NCBI RefSeq assembly: GCF_000718165.1
Contig: NZ_JOEY01000031.1
Location: 60,954 to 124,953 of the forward strand
DNA length: 64,000 bases
DNA from: Streptomyces fulvoviolaceus
GTDB lineage: Bacteria; Actinomycetota; Actinomycetes; Streptomycetales; Streptomycetaceae
Reading direction: 5' to 3'
Both the position numbers and the translations under genes were made by a program. Under the pieces are notes generated by a model. It saw only the letters and a program-made list of their open reading frames with translations. It made no database searches and was not told the origin of the DNA. Below are positions 7,502-18,268 of this stretch, one piece after another; position 1 is the stretch's first letter; each line of letters begins with the position of its first letter.

Positions 7502-10081
7502 CTACACGCCGGCCGCCTGCGCGTCCGCCGCCTGTGCCTTCAGCGCGCGCTCCACGCCCGAGCGGGACTCGGAGACGAGCCGCCGCAGGGCCGCGTTGGG
7601 CTCGGCGGAGGCCAGCCACGCGTCCGTCTTGTCCAGGGTCTCCTGCGAGACCTGCAGCGACGGGTACAGCCCGATGGCGATCTGCTGGGCGATCTCGTGC
7701 GACCGGGCGTCCCAGATCTCCTTGACGACCTCGAAGTACTTGTCCGTGTACGACGCCAGCAGCTCGCGCTGGTCGGTCTGGACGAAGCCTCCGATGACGG
7801 CCTCCTGGACGGCGTTCGGGAGCTTGTCGGAGTCGATGACCGACGCCCAGGCCTCCGCCTTCGCCTCCTCCGTCGGACGGGCTGCGCGGGCGGTGGCCGC
7901 GTGCCGCTCGCCCGCCGCCGTCTTGTCCCGCTCGTACTCGCCGGCGATCTCCGCCTCGTCGAACCGGCCGACCACCGCGAGCCGCTCCACGAACGCCCAG
8001 CGCAGCTCGGTGTCGACGGCCAGGCCCTCGATCGTCTGCGTGCCCTCAAGGAGCGCTTCCAGGAGGTCCAGCTGCTCCGGCGTACGGGCCGTGGCCGCGA
8101 ACGCCCGCGCCCACGCCAGCTGGTGGTCGCCGCCCGCCTCGGCCGCGTGCAGGTGCGCGAGCGTGGCGTCCGTCCAACGGGTCAGCAGGGCCTCGCGGGC
8201 GGCCGGGTCGGCGTACAGCTCGATCGCCAGCTTCACCTGGCGGTGCAGGGACTGCACGACACCGATGTCCGACTCCTTGCCGATGCCGGACAGGACGAGG
8301 GAGAGGTAGTCACGGGTCGCGAGTTCCGCGTCCCGGGTCATGTCCCACGCCGACGCCCAGCACAGCGCGCGCGGCAGCGACGACTCGAAGTCGCCGAGGT
8401 GCTCGGTGACGAAGGCCAGTGACTGCTCGTCGAGGCGGACCTTCGCGTACGACAGGTCGTCGTCGTTGAGCAGCACGATCGCCGGACGACGCTTGCCGAC
8501 CAGCTGCGGTACGGCGGTCAGTTCGCCGTCGACGTCCAGCTCGATGCGCTCGTCGCGGAGCAACCTGCCGCTGTCGTCGTCGAGTTCGTAGAGACCGACG
8601 GCGATACGGTGCGGCCGCAGGGTCGGCTCACCCTTCGCGCCCGTCGGCAGGGCCGGGGCCTCCTGGCGGATGGCGAAGGAGGTGATCACCCCCTCCGCGT
8701 CCGTCTCGATCTCGGGACGCAGGATGTTGATGCCCGCGGTCTGGAGCCACTTCTCCGACCAGTTCTTCAGGTCGCGGCCGGAGGTCTCCTCCAGCGCGCC
8801 CAGCAGGTCGGACAGTTGGGTGTTACCGAACGCGTGCCGCTTGAAGTACGCCTGTACGCCGCCGAAGAACTCGTCCTCGCCGACGTAGGCGACGAGCTGC
8901 TTCAGCACGCTGGCGCCCTTGGCGTAGGTGATGCCGTCGAAGTTCACCAGCACATCGTCGAGATCCCGGATCTCGGCCATGATCGGGTGCGTGGAGGGCA
9001 GCTGGTCCTGGCGGTACGCCCACGTCTTCATGGAGTTGGCGAAGGTGGTCCAGGAGTGCGGCCAGCGCGACTGCGGGGCGTAGGCCTGGCAGGCGGCCTC
9101 GGCGTAGGTGGCGAACGACTCGTTCAGCCACAGGTCGTTCCACCACTCCATGGTGACCAGGTCGCCGAACCACATGTGGGCGAGCTCGTGCAGGATGGTG
9201 GCGGCGCGCATCTCGTACGCGGCGTCCGTGACCTTCGACCGGAACACGTACTGGTCGCGGATGGTCACCGCACCGGCGTTCTCCATCGCGCCCGCGTTGA
9301 ACTCCGGCACGAACAGCTGGTCGTACTTCTTGAACGGGTACGCGTAGTCGAACTTCTCCTGGAACCACTCGAAGCCCTGTCGCGTGACCTCGAAGATCGC
9401 GTCCGAGTCGAGGTGCTCGGCGAGCGAGGGCCGGCAGTAGATGCCGAGCGGCACGGACTGGCCGTCCTTCTCGTACACGCTGTGGACGGAGTGGTACGGC
9501 CCGACGATGAGCGCCGTGATGTACGTCGAGATCCTCGGCGTCGGCTCGAAGACCCAGGTGTCGTCCTTGGGCTGGGGCGTCGGGGAGTTGGAGATGACGG
9601 TCCAGCCGGACGGTGCCTTCACGGTGAACTGGAAGGTCGCCTTGAGATCCGGCTGCTCGAACGACGCGAACACCCGCCGGGCGTCCGGGACCTCGAACTG
9701 GGTGTAGAGGTAGGCCTGCTGGTCCACCGGGTCGACGAAGCGGTGCAGTCCCTCGCCGGTGTTGGTGTACGCGGCGTCCGCGACCACACGGAGCACGTTG
9801 CGGCCCGCCAGGAGGCCCGGGAGGGCGATCCTGGAGTCCTTGAAGACGTCAGCCGGGTCGAGCGGGTCCCCGTTGAGCGTCACCTCGTGGACCGTCGGGG
9901 CCACCAGGTCGATGAAGGACTCGGCGCCGTTCTCGGCGACGTCGAAGCGCACCGTGGTCACGGACCGGTAGGTACCGCCCTCCTGCGCGCCGGAGAGGTC
10001 GAGATCGATCTCGTACGAGTCAACGCTGAGCAGCTTCGCCCGCTGCTGTGCCTCGTCGCGAGTCAGGTTTGTGCCAGGCAC
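7502..10081 (-). CDS. pepN: Aminopeptidase N, M1 family
   Basis: 859-residue cytoplasmic zinc metallopeptidase that removes N-terminal amino acids from peptides. The exopeptidase motif GAMEN is at residues 264-268. The zinc site is HELAH (298-302) plus E321 in LNESFATY. The transition-state tyrosine is probably in GITYAKGAS. The C-terminal half is the helical ERAP1-like domain. Length is standard for the actinobacterial family. It is a paralogue of the gene at 28951-31581. The ATG start at 10081 is preceded by a purine-rich ribosome site on the minus strand (GAGGAGA). It is monocistronic as far as can be seen. Confidence 0.97.
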   Translation of the reverse strand: MPGTNLTRDEAQQRAKLLSVDSYEIDLDLSGAQEGGTYRSVTTVRFDVAENGAESFIDLVAPTVHEVTLNGDPLDPADVFKDSRIALPGLLAGRNVLRVVADAAYTNTGEGLHRFVDPVDQQAYLYTQFEVPDARRVFASFEQPDLKATFQFTVKAPSGWTVISNSPTPQPKDDTWVFEPTPRISTYITALIVGPYHSVHSVYEKDGQSVPLGIYCRPSLAEHLDSDAIFEVTRQGFEWFQEKFDYAYPFKKYDQLFVPEFNAGAMENAGAVTIRDQYVFRSKVTDAAYEMRAATILHELAHMWFGDLVTMEWWNDLWLNESFATYAEAACQAYAPQSRWPHSWTTFANSMKTWAYRQDQLPSTHPIMAEIRDLDDVLVNFDGITYAKGASVLKQLVAYVGEDEFFGGVQAYFKRHAFGNTQLSDLLGALEETSGRDLKNWSEKWLQTAGINILRPEIETDAEGVITSFAIRQEAPALPTGAKGEPTLRPHRIAVGLYELDDDSGRLLRDERIELDVDGELTAVPQLVGKRRPAIVLLNDDDLSYAKVRLDEQSLAFVTEHLGDFESSLPRALCWASAWDMTRDAELATRDYLSLVLSGIGKESDIGVVQSLHRQVKLAIELYADPAAREALLTRWTDATLAHLHAAEAGGDHQLAWARAFAATARTPEQLDLLEALLEGTQTIEGLAVDTELRWAFVERLAVVGRFDEAEIAGEYERDKTAAGERHAATARAARPTEEAKAEAWASVIDSDKLPNAVQEAVIGGFVQTDQRELLASYTDKYFEVVKEIWDARSHEIAQQIAIGLYPSLQVSQETLDKTDAWLASAEPNAALRRLVSESRSGVERALKAQAADAQAAGV

Positions 10082-10185
10082 GCGGTCATCTCCTCGTTAT
10101 GTGTGGTTTCGGCGGTGCGGTCATCCTTCCACGGAATGTCTCCGACGGTTCGGCCGAGTCATCTGCGGGTTCGTCGAGGCTGGTG

Positions 10186-10257
10186 TCCTGGGGGCTGCCG
10201 CCCCCGGACCCCCGCTTCGGCCCGAAGGGCCTCGCCCTCACACGCCGGACGGGCTGG
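10186..10257 (-). repeat. Dispersed Streptomyces intergenic repeat, copy A
   Basis: Palindrome-rich intergenic block read on the minus strand as CAGCCCGTCCGGCGT, then GGCCCTTCGGGCCGAAGCGG, then the GGGGGCGGCAGCCCC hairpin. It matches copies at 10971-11064 and 55841-55960, and more loosely 10863-10947. It lies between pepN and the DUF1203 gene. Confidence 0.85.
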
Positions 10258-10349
10258 GATCGCCCGGACGGGCGTCGAGAGGTGCCGCCGAGGACGCCAT
10301 GTCCGTATCCCGCCGGTCATCCGGGCCCCTCCGCGCCAGCCTGGGACGT

Positions 10350-10826
10350 ATGACGACGTACACCGCACGACCCATCGACCCGTCCGTCCTGAAGGAGTTG
10401 CGTTCAGCTGACGACGCGGGACGCGAGATGGTTCCCGTGACCGACGAGGAGGGCGGGGCACCGTTGAGGTGCTGCCTGCGCCGCAGCGCGCCGGGGGAGC
10501 GGATCGCCCTGGTCTCGTACGCCCCGCTCCGCCGCTGGGCGGCGGAAACGGACACCGACCCCGGCGCCTACGACGAACAGGGCCCGGTCTTCATCCACGC
10601 CGAGGAGTGCGCGGGCCCGGCCGGAGACGGTCACCCCTTCACCAACGGCCACCGCACCGTCCGCCGTTACTCCGCTGAGGGGCGCATCCTGGGCGGGCAG
10701 TTGGTCGAAGCGGCCGGGGACTTCGACGCGGCCTTCCGCAGCGCGCTCGACGACCCCGCCGTGGCGCTCGTCCACGTCCGAGCGGTGGAGTACGGGTGCT
10801 TCCTGTACGAGGTGCGCAGGGACTGA
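10350..10826 (+). CDS. DUF1203 domain-containing protein
   Basis: 158-residue cytoplasmic protein of the DUF1203 family, recognised by the conserved core GERIALVSYAPL, GPVFIHAEEC, and the C-terminal VHVRAVEYGCFLYEV. Function is unknown for the family. ATG 10350 gives the N-terminus expected for the family (MTTYTARPIDPSVLKEL). The frame extends further upstream through the dispersed repeat, but that part is not protein-like. It stands alone between two repeat blocks. Confidence 0.85.
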   Translation: MTTYTARPIDPSVLKELRSADDAGREMVPVTDEEGGAPLRCCLRRSAPGERIALVSYAPLRRWAAETDTDPGAYDEQGPVFIHAEECAGPAGDGHPFTNGHRTVRRYSAEGRILGGQLVEAAGDFDAAFRSALDDPAVALVHVRAVEYGCFLYEVRRD

Positions 10827-10862
10827 GCCTCCTCGCCCCCGCCGCCCCTACCCGTCCCGTCC

Positions 10863-10947
10863 TCCAGGGGCTGCCGCCCCTTCGACCCCGCTCCCAGGGG
10901 GCTCCGCCCCCTGGACCCCCGCTCCTCAAACGCCGGAGGGGCTGGAT
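10863..10947 (-). repeat. Dispersed intergenic repeat, copy B (variant)
   Basis: Variant copy containing GGGGCTGCCGCCCC and CAGGGGGCTCCGCCCCCTG hairpins and ending in CAAACGCCGGAGGGGCTG. It is inverted relative to copy C, from which it is separated by ~25 bp. The pair could fold into a long hairpin. The gene-free interval 10827-11152 holds only copies B and C and the asd terminator. Confidence 0.75.
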
Positions 10948-10970
10948 TTTGTCGGCCGGGGCTTGATCTT

Positions 10971-11064
10971 TCAGCCCGTCCGGATCTTTCAGCCCGTCCG
11001 GCGTTTGAGGACGAGGCCCTTCGGGCCGAAGCGGGGGTCTGGGGGCGGCAGCCCCCAGGGACGG
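10971..11064 (+). repeat. Dispersed intergenic repeat, copy C
   Basis: Contains CAGCCCGTCCGG twice, then CGTTTGAGGACGAGGCCC, TTCGGGCCGAAGCGGGGG and the CTGGGGGCGGCAGCCCCCAG hairpin. It is nearly identical to copy D at 55841-55960, including the duplicated first element. Confidence 0.85.
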
Positions 11065-11105
11065 GAAGGGAAGCGGCGGCGGGGGCGAAATCCTCCGGGC
11101 GTGCA

Positions 11106-11139
11106 GAAGGGGGCGGCCACCAAAGCGACCGCCCCCTTC
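11106..11139 (-). terminator. Terminator hairpin of asd
   Basis: GAAGGGGGCGG and CCGCCCCCTTC form a perfect 11-bp stem with a 12-nt loop, 13 nt past the asd stop. Confidence 0.8.
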
Positions 11140-11152
11140 GGTGCCGTACGGC

Positions 11153-13011
<1,859 letters not shown>

Positions 13012-13012
13012 C

Positions 13013-13714
13013 GTGACCGCCGAGAACAACGGTCTCGACGCCCTGATGGCCGCGATCACCGACGAGCCGCTCACGGACGAGGCCCGCGAGGACCGCGCCT
13101 TCCTCGCCGAGCACCGGTCCGCCGTCGCCGACGTCGCGCTGCTGCGCGAGCAGCTGGGCCTCATCGGCGACGCGCTCTCCGAACCACCGGCGGCCGCGAA
13201 GCCCGCCCCGGTACGGCCGTCCCGCGTCCGCCGCCGCGCACGCACCTTCGCCTTCGGCACCCTCGCCGTGACCGCTGTCGCGGCCGTGGTGACGGGCTTC
13301 GGGTGGCTGATCGCGCAGGGCGGGGACGGTGCCATGAGCTCGGGAGACAGTGACGCGGGGGCCTCCAAGGCGGATTCCGGCGTCCTCTTCGGCAGCCCGC
13401 GGTACCTCGCCTGCGCCCGCACGGTCGCCGAGGGCGAGGTCACCCACGTCGAGACGCTCCCCGACGCGGAACTGCTGAAGGTCACCGTGCAGGTGACCCG
13501 CTACTTCAAGCCCGACACGGGCAAGGACGAACTGACCTATGTGATCGGCCGGTACGAGGTCACCCGCATCGAGAAGGGCGACCGAGTCCTGTTCGGCGTA
13601 CGGAAGGACTCGACCGTCCCCGACCACTGGGCCGTGGGTGAGAAGGAGGTCGCCCGCGATCGGGCCTGGGTCACCGCCTCGCTGCCCGAGTCGCGCGAGC
13701 TCACCTGTGAGTGA
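13013..13714 (+). CDS. Single-pass membrane protein, putative anti-sigma factor (copy 1)
   Basis: 233 residues: an N-terminal cytoplasmic part (~75 residues, with MAAITDEPL and LREQLGLIGDALSEPP), a basic stretch, one transmembrane helix (~76-98), and an extracytoplasmic domain with the segments ACARTVAEGEVTHVE and VTRYFKPDTG. No HxxxCxxC zinc anti-sigma motif is present. The role as anti-sigma factor is inferred from the 1-nt spacing to the sigma gene, the topology and the conserved duplication of the pair. The outer domain may sense an envelope signal. GTG 13013 is the start. Confidence 0.75.
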   Translation: MTAENNGLDALMAAITDEPLTDEAREDRAFLAEHRSAVADVALLREQLGLIGDALSEPPAAAKPAPVRPSRVRRRARTFAFGTLAVTAVAAVVTGFGWLIAQGGDGAMSSGDSDAGASKADSGVLFGSPRYLACARTVAEGEVTHVETLPDAELLKVTVQVTRYFKPDTGKDELTYVIGRYEVTRIEKGDRVLFGVRKDSTVPDHWAVGEKEVARDRAWVTASLPESRELTCE

Positions 13715-13716
13715 TC

Positions 13717-13744
13717 GAACGATCCGCGCCGCCCCCACGTCATA
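13717..13744 (+). promoter_or_regulatory. Predicted ECF-type promoter of sigma gene 2
   Basis: GAACG (13717-13721), a 16-nt spacer and CGTCATA (13738-13744), followed by GGAGAAACACG. This matches the promoter of copy 1 in sequence and spacing. The start codon is 35 nt past the CGTC. Confidence 0.65.
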
Positions 13745-13772
13745 GGAGAAACACGACTGAGGGGGACGACGG

Positions 13773-14264
13773 GTGGACCCGTTGAACGCTGCGCAGGCCG
13801 ACCGGGTCCGTGCTGTCCTGGCCCTCGGCGGGGTGCCGCAGGACGAGCTCCAGGACGGGCTCCAGCAGGTGCGGCTGCGTCTGCTGGAGCGCCGGGCCCG
13901 GGGCGAGGACCCGCCGCGGGACGTGGGGGCGTGGGCCGCGGTGGTGGCCTCGAACCTCGCCGTGGACTGGCACCGCGGCCGGCACCGGCAGGAGCGCGTC
14001 AGCGCACGCCTCACCCTGCTGAGCCCACCGGACGACCAGGTCCAGGACGGCCCGGAGAACAGCGTGCAGGCTCTCGCCGTCGCCGAGGGACTCGACGCCC
14101 TGCCCGCCGCCCAGCGGCAGGTGCTGGTCCTGCGCTACTACGCGGACCTCACGGTCCCGCAGATCGCCGAGCAACTCGGCGTCCCGCTGGGCACGGTCAA
14201 GAGCAGGCTGTACGCGGCGGCGAAGCTTCTGCGCGAGCGGCTGCACGTGGAAGAGACGGTGTGA
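13773..14264 (+). CDS. ECF RNA polymerase sigma factor (tandem copy 2)
   Basis: 163 residues, collinear with the sigma factor at 12478: [55 protein letters not shown] and IAEQLGVPLGTVKSRLYAA. It lacks the extra N-terminal ~15 residues of copy 1. The stop overlaps the next start as GTGA. Promoter similarity suggests that both copies recognise the same or overlapping promoters. Confidence 0.9.
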   Translation: MDPLNAAQADRVRAVLALGGVPQDELQDGLQQVRLRLLERRARGEDPPRDVGAWAAVVASNLAVDWHRGRHRQERVSARLTLLSPPDDQVQDGPENSVQALAVAEGLDALPAAQRQVLVLRYYADLTVPQIAEQLGVPLGTVKSRLYAAAKLLRERLHVEETV

Positions 14265-14896
14265 GGGTGGACAAGGAAGCGCCGGACGACGAGCTGATGG
14301 CGGTCCTGCTGGGCGAGCCCTCACCCGGGCCGGGCGGCGAGGCCGCGGAACGCGACATGGCCGCCGTACGGGATCAACTGCGGTGGATCGGGGACGGGTT
14401 GGCGCGGGCGGCACGCCCACAGCCGGAACCTCCGCCCACACGAAGGAAACGCCGCTGGCCCCTGTTCGCCCTCGCGGCCTCCGTGGTCGTCGGCCTGCTG
14501 GGCACGGGGACCATGTATCTCGTGGCCCACAACGGCACCTTGGACGGAGGGTCCCAGTCCCTGCTCACCTACGAGGGCCTCATCGCCTGCTCCAGTGCCG
14601 TGGCCGAGGGCACGGTGGAGCGGGTCGACCCGGTGGGCGGGGACCGGTACCGGGTCACGCTGGACGTGGACCGTTACTACAAGCCGGCGAGCGGCGAGCG
14701 GCGGCTGACGTTCACCGAGGAGGGGGCGAACGTCCCGGCGTACTACAAGACCGGGGTGCGCATGCTCGTCCTGGTCTCGAGCCTGCCCGGGGAGGGCCCC
14801 GAGAGCTACAGCGGGGACGACCTCGCGGAGGGGCGCCGGGACGTCGAGGACGCCCTGCCCGGAGCCCAGGGCATCAAGTGCGACGGCCCCGGCTGA
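14261..14896 (+). CDS. Single-pass membrane protein, putative anti-sigma factor (copy 2)
   Basis: 211 residues with the same plan as the product of 13013: a short cytoplasmic part (DDELMAVLLGEPSP, DQLRWIGDGLARA), basic RRKRRW, one transmembrane helix (~62-84), and an outer domain with EGLIACSSAVAEGTVE and VDRYYKPASGE. The ACARTVAEG/ACSSAVAEG and RYFKP/RYYKP segments align between the copies. GTG 14261 overlaps the sigma stop; GTG 14267 is an alternative. The anti-sigma role is inferred. Confidence 0.75.
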   Translation: MRVDKEAPDDELMAVLLGEPSPGPGGEAAERDMAAVRDQLRWIGDGLARAARPQPEPPPTRRKRRWPLFALAASVVVGLLGTGTMYLVAHNGTLDGGSQSLLTYEGLIACSSAVAEGTVERVDPVGGDRYRVTLDVDRYYKPASGERRLTFTEEGANVPAYYKTGVRMLVLVSSLPGEGPESYSGDDLAEGRRDVEDALPGAQGIKCDGPG

Positions 14897-14912
14897 CTCC
14901 GCACATGACGAA

Positions 14913-14946
14913 GGGCGGGCGCCCGTCACCAGACGAACGCCCGCCC
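14913..14946. terminator. Bidirectional terminator hairpin
   Basis: GGGCGGGCG (14913-14921) pairs with CGCCCGCCC (14938-14946) across a 16-nt loop, between the convergent ends of the anti-sigma and protease genes. Confidence 0.75.
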
Positions 14947-14965
14947 CACCGCCGTATCGGAGTGA

Positions 14966-17900
14966 CTACGGAGTGACCTTCTCGATCTTCACGCTGCCGA
15001 GGCCCGCGACCGTGCCCTTCGCGTTCACGAGCTGGACCTGACCGAAGAACTCACGGCCCTCCGGAGCGGCCGCCGCGGCGGTGACGCTGGCGGAGACGGT
15101 CGTCGAGTCGCCCGTGGCGAGCTTCACCGGCGTCGACTCGTCGACGGTGACCGTGCCCAGGGACGAGGAGAAGAAGACGTCCTGGTAGTCGTACTCGGTG
15201 GAGCCGGCCGGGACCGAGTAGCCCACGACCTCGATCGTGTAGGTACCGGCGGCGGGCGAGGCGACGGAGACCGTCTCCTCCGAGTCGCCGTCGGCGGACT
15301 GGCCGACCACGGCGCCCGTCGAGTCGTACACGGTCAGGTCGAGGTCGGCGGAGGCGTCGGAGACGTTGCCGATGGCCACGTCGAGCGAGGCCGCGCCTTC
15401 CGGCACCTCGACCGTGGTGGTCTGGGTGGCGGCGTCGGCGATCGTCGGGCGGTCCGTCTTGGACGAGCCGAGCGGGCCGCCGACCAGCTTGCCGTCGATC
15501 GCGGCGAAGTTGTTCGTCACCTTCCAGGAGGCCTCGACCGGGGTGCCGACCTTGGCCTCGGGGACGGTCACGACCTCCGGGTCGAAGGCCGCGCCGTAGA
15601 CGGCGACGTCCAGCTTGTACGGGTTGTCGAGCAGCGGCGACGTACGGCGCGACTCGACCTCGATCTCCCAGACACCGGCCTGCGGGTCGGCGTACGAACG
15701 CACGTCGGGCGTGCAGCCGTTGCCGTCGAGGTAGTTGTTGTAGCAGTACGGGGTGCCGGTGTTGTCGACCGGAACGCCGTACGGGTGGATCGCGATGAAC
15801 CGCGTCTGGCTCTTGTCCTTCAGCCCGCCGATCGCGACCTCGAGGGACTTGGCGCCCTCGGGGACGGTCACGAAGTACGACTGCGTGCTGTTGCGCTGGA
15901 CGGTGTTGGACGCGGTGTAGGTGTACTTCACCGGCGCCGAGACCACGACGGTCGTGAGGATCTGCTTGTCGATCCCCTCGGTCTTCGGGTCGTCGACCTC
16001 GAGGATGGCGCTCTTGAGACCGGCCGTGGGCGACTTCGCGGCGACCTTGACGGTGACCGGCTTGTTCAGCCCGAGGCTGATCTCGTCCGAGCCGACGATC
16101 TTGAAGGTGTCGGCGGCGTTGTTCTCGAAGTGCAGCTCGTGCCGGATCGCCTTGTCGGCGCCGGACGTACGCGTGATCGTGACCTCGTACGACTTCTTGA
16201 CGCCGGCCTTCAGGCCGCCCTCACGGTCGTAGATGCCGGTGCCGTAGCCCGGAGTCTTCAGGAACTGGTCGATCGCGGTGTCGACCGGCGCCTTCACGGT
16301 GTAGTCGTGGGCGGTGGCGCCGTCCTTGATGGAGTCCCAGGCGTCCACGATGTTGATGAGGCCCGCCCCCTCCTCGTACGCCTGCGTGCCCTTGATGTGG
16401 TCGGCGGTGGAGGTGAGTGCCGTGCGGAGCTTCGACGGCGTGAGGTCGATGCCCTTCTGCTTGGCGGCGCTCAGCAGCAGCGCGGACGCGCCCGCGGCCT
16501 GCGGGGAGGCCATCGAGGTGCCCTGGAGCATCGAGTAGCCGGCCGGCAGCGTGTAGCCCGCCTCGGCGACCGGGGAGCCCGGCAGCCAGGTCTGCGTGGT
16601 GTTGATGGCGGCGCCCGGCGCGGACAGGGTCGGCGTGAAGCCGCCGTCCTCACGCGGACCGCGTGAGGAGAAGGGCATCATCGCGTACGACTTCGACACG
16701 GCCGAGCCGTAGTTGGCGGCCCAGGTCGCCTTGGAGATGGTGGCGCCGACCGAGATGACCTTGTCGGCGAGGCCGGGGTCACCGATGGTGTTCGCACCCG
16801 GGCCGGAGTTGCCGGCCGAGATGACGAGCTCCACGCCGTAGGTGTCGATGAGGCGCGTGTACAGCTCGGCGCGCGCGTTGTTGCCGTCGTTCAGCGCGGG
16901 CAGGCCACCGATCGACATGTTGACGATGTCGACGCCGCGGTTCACGACGAGGTCGATCATGCCCTCGGTGAGCGCGACGTTGGTGCAGCCGCCGGTCCAG
17001 GTGCAGGCACGGGAGGAGACGAGCTTCGCGCCCGGGGCCGCGCCGTTCATCTTGCCGCCGAACAGGCTGTTGGCGGCGGTGATGCCGGCGACGTGCGTGC
17101 CGTGCTCGGACTCGATGACACCGATGTTGACGAAGTCGGCCGTCTTGCCGACCCAGTCGCCGCCGTACGGGTCCATCGGGACGTCCTTGCGGATCTCCAC
17201 GACGAACGGCTGGCGCTCGACGACGTCGGTCGACGGGTCGTCGGTGCCGAAGTAGCCGACCTGGAAGCCGTCCTTGTACGGCTTCAGCGGAGTGTCGTCG
17301 CCGAAGTCGAAGTTGTTGTTCAGGTCGACGCGGACCGTCCCGGAGGCGGCGTCGTACAGCACGCCCCAGGTGTCGGTGGTGTCGCCGTCGCGGTTCGCGT
17401 CGCCCTTGGCGTCGCCGCCCGTGGTCGCGGACTCGCGGAACAGGCTGACCTCGTACGACCCGGCGGGCGCCGTCCAGGTCTGGCCGCCGTAGGTGAAGCT
17501 CGGGCCGGCGACCGAGGTGACCATCGGGCGCCAGGTGGCGTCACCGTCGACGATCGGGTCGGTCGCCGTCACCCAGTCGACGATCTTCCGCTCACCGGTG
17601 GTGGTCTTCTGCAGCGCCGGGTGACCCAGGTCCACGCCCGAGTCGAGGATGCCGATGGTGATGCCGCGGCCGTCCGCCTTCGGGTTCTTCTTCACGAAGT
17701 CGACGGCGCCCGTCTCGAAGGACGGGTTGTACGGGTTCTCGGCGGGGGTGTTCTTGTCCGGCGCGGAGTAAGTGGCCGTCGCCGACGCGGACTTGGCGGA
17801 GCTGCTCGTGCTCGGGTCGTCCAGCGGGATCTCCTGGCGCAGGTCGATGCCGTGCACGGAGGAGAGCTTCGCGGCGGCCGCGATGGCCGAGTCCGCCTTC

Positions 17901-18268
17901 GAGGTGGGGACGGTCGCCCGGACGTAGCCGAGCTTGTCGTACGTACGGCCCACCGAGCCGCCCTTGACCGCGTCCAGCTCCTCGGCGACCTGCTCGGTCC
18001 TGCCGGGGGCGGTGGCGACCATCAGCGTGACGTTCTTGTCGCCGTCGGCCTTGGCCTCGGCGAGCGCGTCGGCATCGTCCGAACCGAGCTTGTCGTGGGC
18101 GGACTTGACGCCCGGGTCGGCCGCGACGGGAGTGGTGTCGGCGGCGGCGGAGAAGGCCATGGGTATCGGCCCCGCCGCGGAGAGCGCGGCCACCAGTCCG
18201 GCGGCCACGGCTATGCGGGCCACGCGTCTCGCGCCCGATATCGGTTCGCGCTGGGGGGTGAGGGTCAT
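14966..18268 (-). CDS. Secreted subtilisin-like serine protease (S8 family), large form
   Basis: 1100 residues. A signal peptide (ARRVARIAVAAGLVAALSAAG, cleavage near residue 42) leads into a pro-region, then the S8 domain with D209 (GILDSGVD), H392 (HGTHVAG), oxyanion N487 (SAGNSGPG) and S585 (GTSMASP). About 180 residues lie between Asp and His, far more than in classical subtilisins, so an insertion sits in the catalytic domain. The C-terminal ~400 residues contain beta-rich segments (VDVAIGNVSDASADLDLTVYD), resembling pre-peptidase C-terminal domains. ATG 18268 is chosen because AAGGA lies 5-6 nt upstream; ATG 18274 has it too close. It is likely an extracellular nutrient-scavenging protease. 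Confidence 0.95.
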   Translation of the reverse strand: MTLTPQREPISGARRVARIAVAAGLVAALSAAGPIPMAFSAAADTTPVAADPGVKSAHDKLGSDDADALAEAKADGDKNVTLMVATAPGRTEQVAEELDAVKGGSVGRTYDKLGYVRATVPTSKADSAIAAAAKLSSVHGIDLRQEIPLDDPSTSSSAKSASATATYSAPDKNTPAENPYNPSFETGAVDFVKKNPKADGRGITIGILDSGVDLGHPALQKTTTGERKIVDWVTATDPIVDGDATWRPMVTSVAGPSFTYGGQTWTAPAGSYEVSLFRESATTGGDAKGDANRDGDTTDTWGVLYDAASGTVRVDLNNNFDFGDDTPLKPYKDGFQVGYFGTDDPSTDVVERQPFVVEIRKDVPMDPYGGDWVGKTADFVNIGVIESEHGTHVAGITAANSLFGGKMNGAAPGAKLVSSRACTWTGGCTNVALTEGMIDLVVNRGVDIVNMSIGGLPALNDGNNARAELYTRLIDTYGVELVISAGNSGPGANTIGDPGLADKVISVGATISKATWAANYGSAVSKSYAMMPFSSRGPREDGGFTPTLSAPGAAINTTQTWLPGSPVAEAGYTLPAGYSMLQGTSMASPQAAGASALLLSAAKQKGIDLTPSKLRTALTSTADHIKGTQAYEEGAGLINIVDAWDSIKDGATAHDYTVKAPVDTAIDQFLKTPGYGTGIYDREGGLKAGVKKSYEVTITRTSGADKAIRHELHFENNAADTFKIVGSDEISLGLNKPVTVKVAAKSPTAGLKSAILEVDDPKTEGIDKQILTTVVVSAPVKYTYTASNTVQRNSTQSYFVTVPEGAKSLEVAIGGLKDKSQTRFIAIHPYGVPVDNTGTPYCYNNYLDGNGCTPDVRSYADPQAGVWEIEVESRRTSPLLDNPYKLDVAVYGAAFDPEVVTVPEAKVGTPVEASWKVTNNFAAIDGKLVGGPLGSSKTDRPTIADAATQTTTVEVPEGAASLDVAIGNVSDASADLDLTVYDSTGAVVGQSADGDSEETVSVASPAAGTYTIEVVGYSVPAGSTEYDYQDVFFSSSLGTVTVDESTPVKLATGDSTTVSASVTAAAAAPEGREFFGQVQLVNAKGTVAGLGSVKIEKVTP

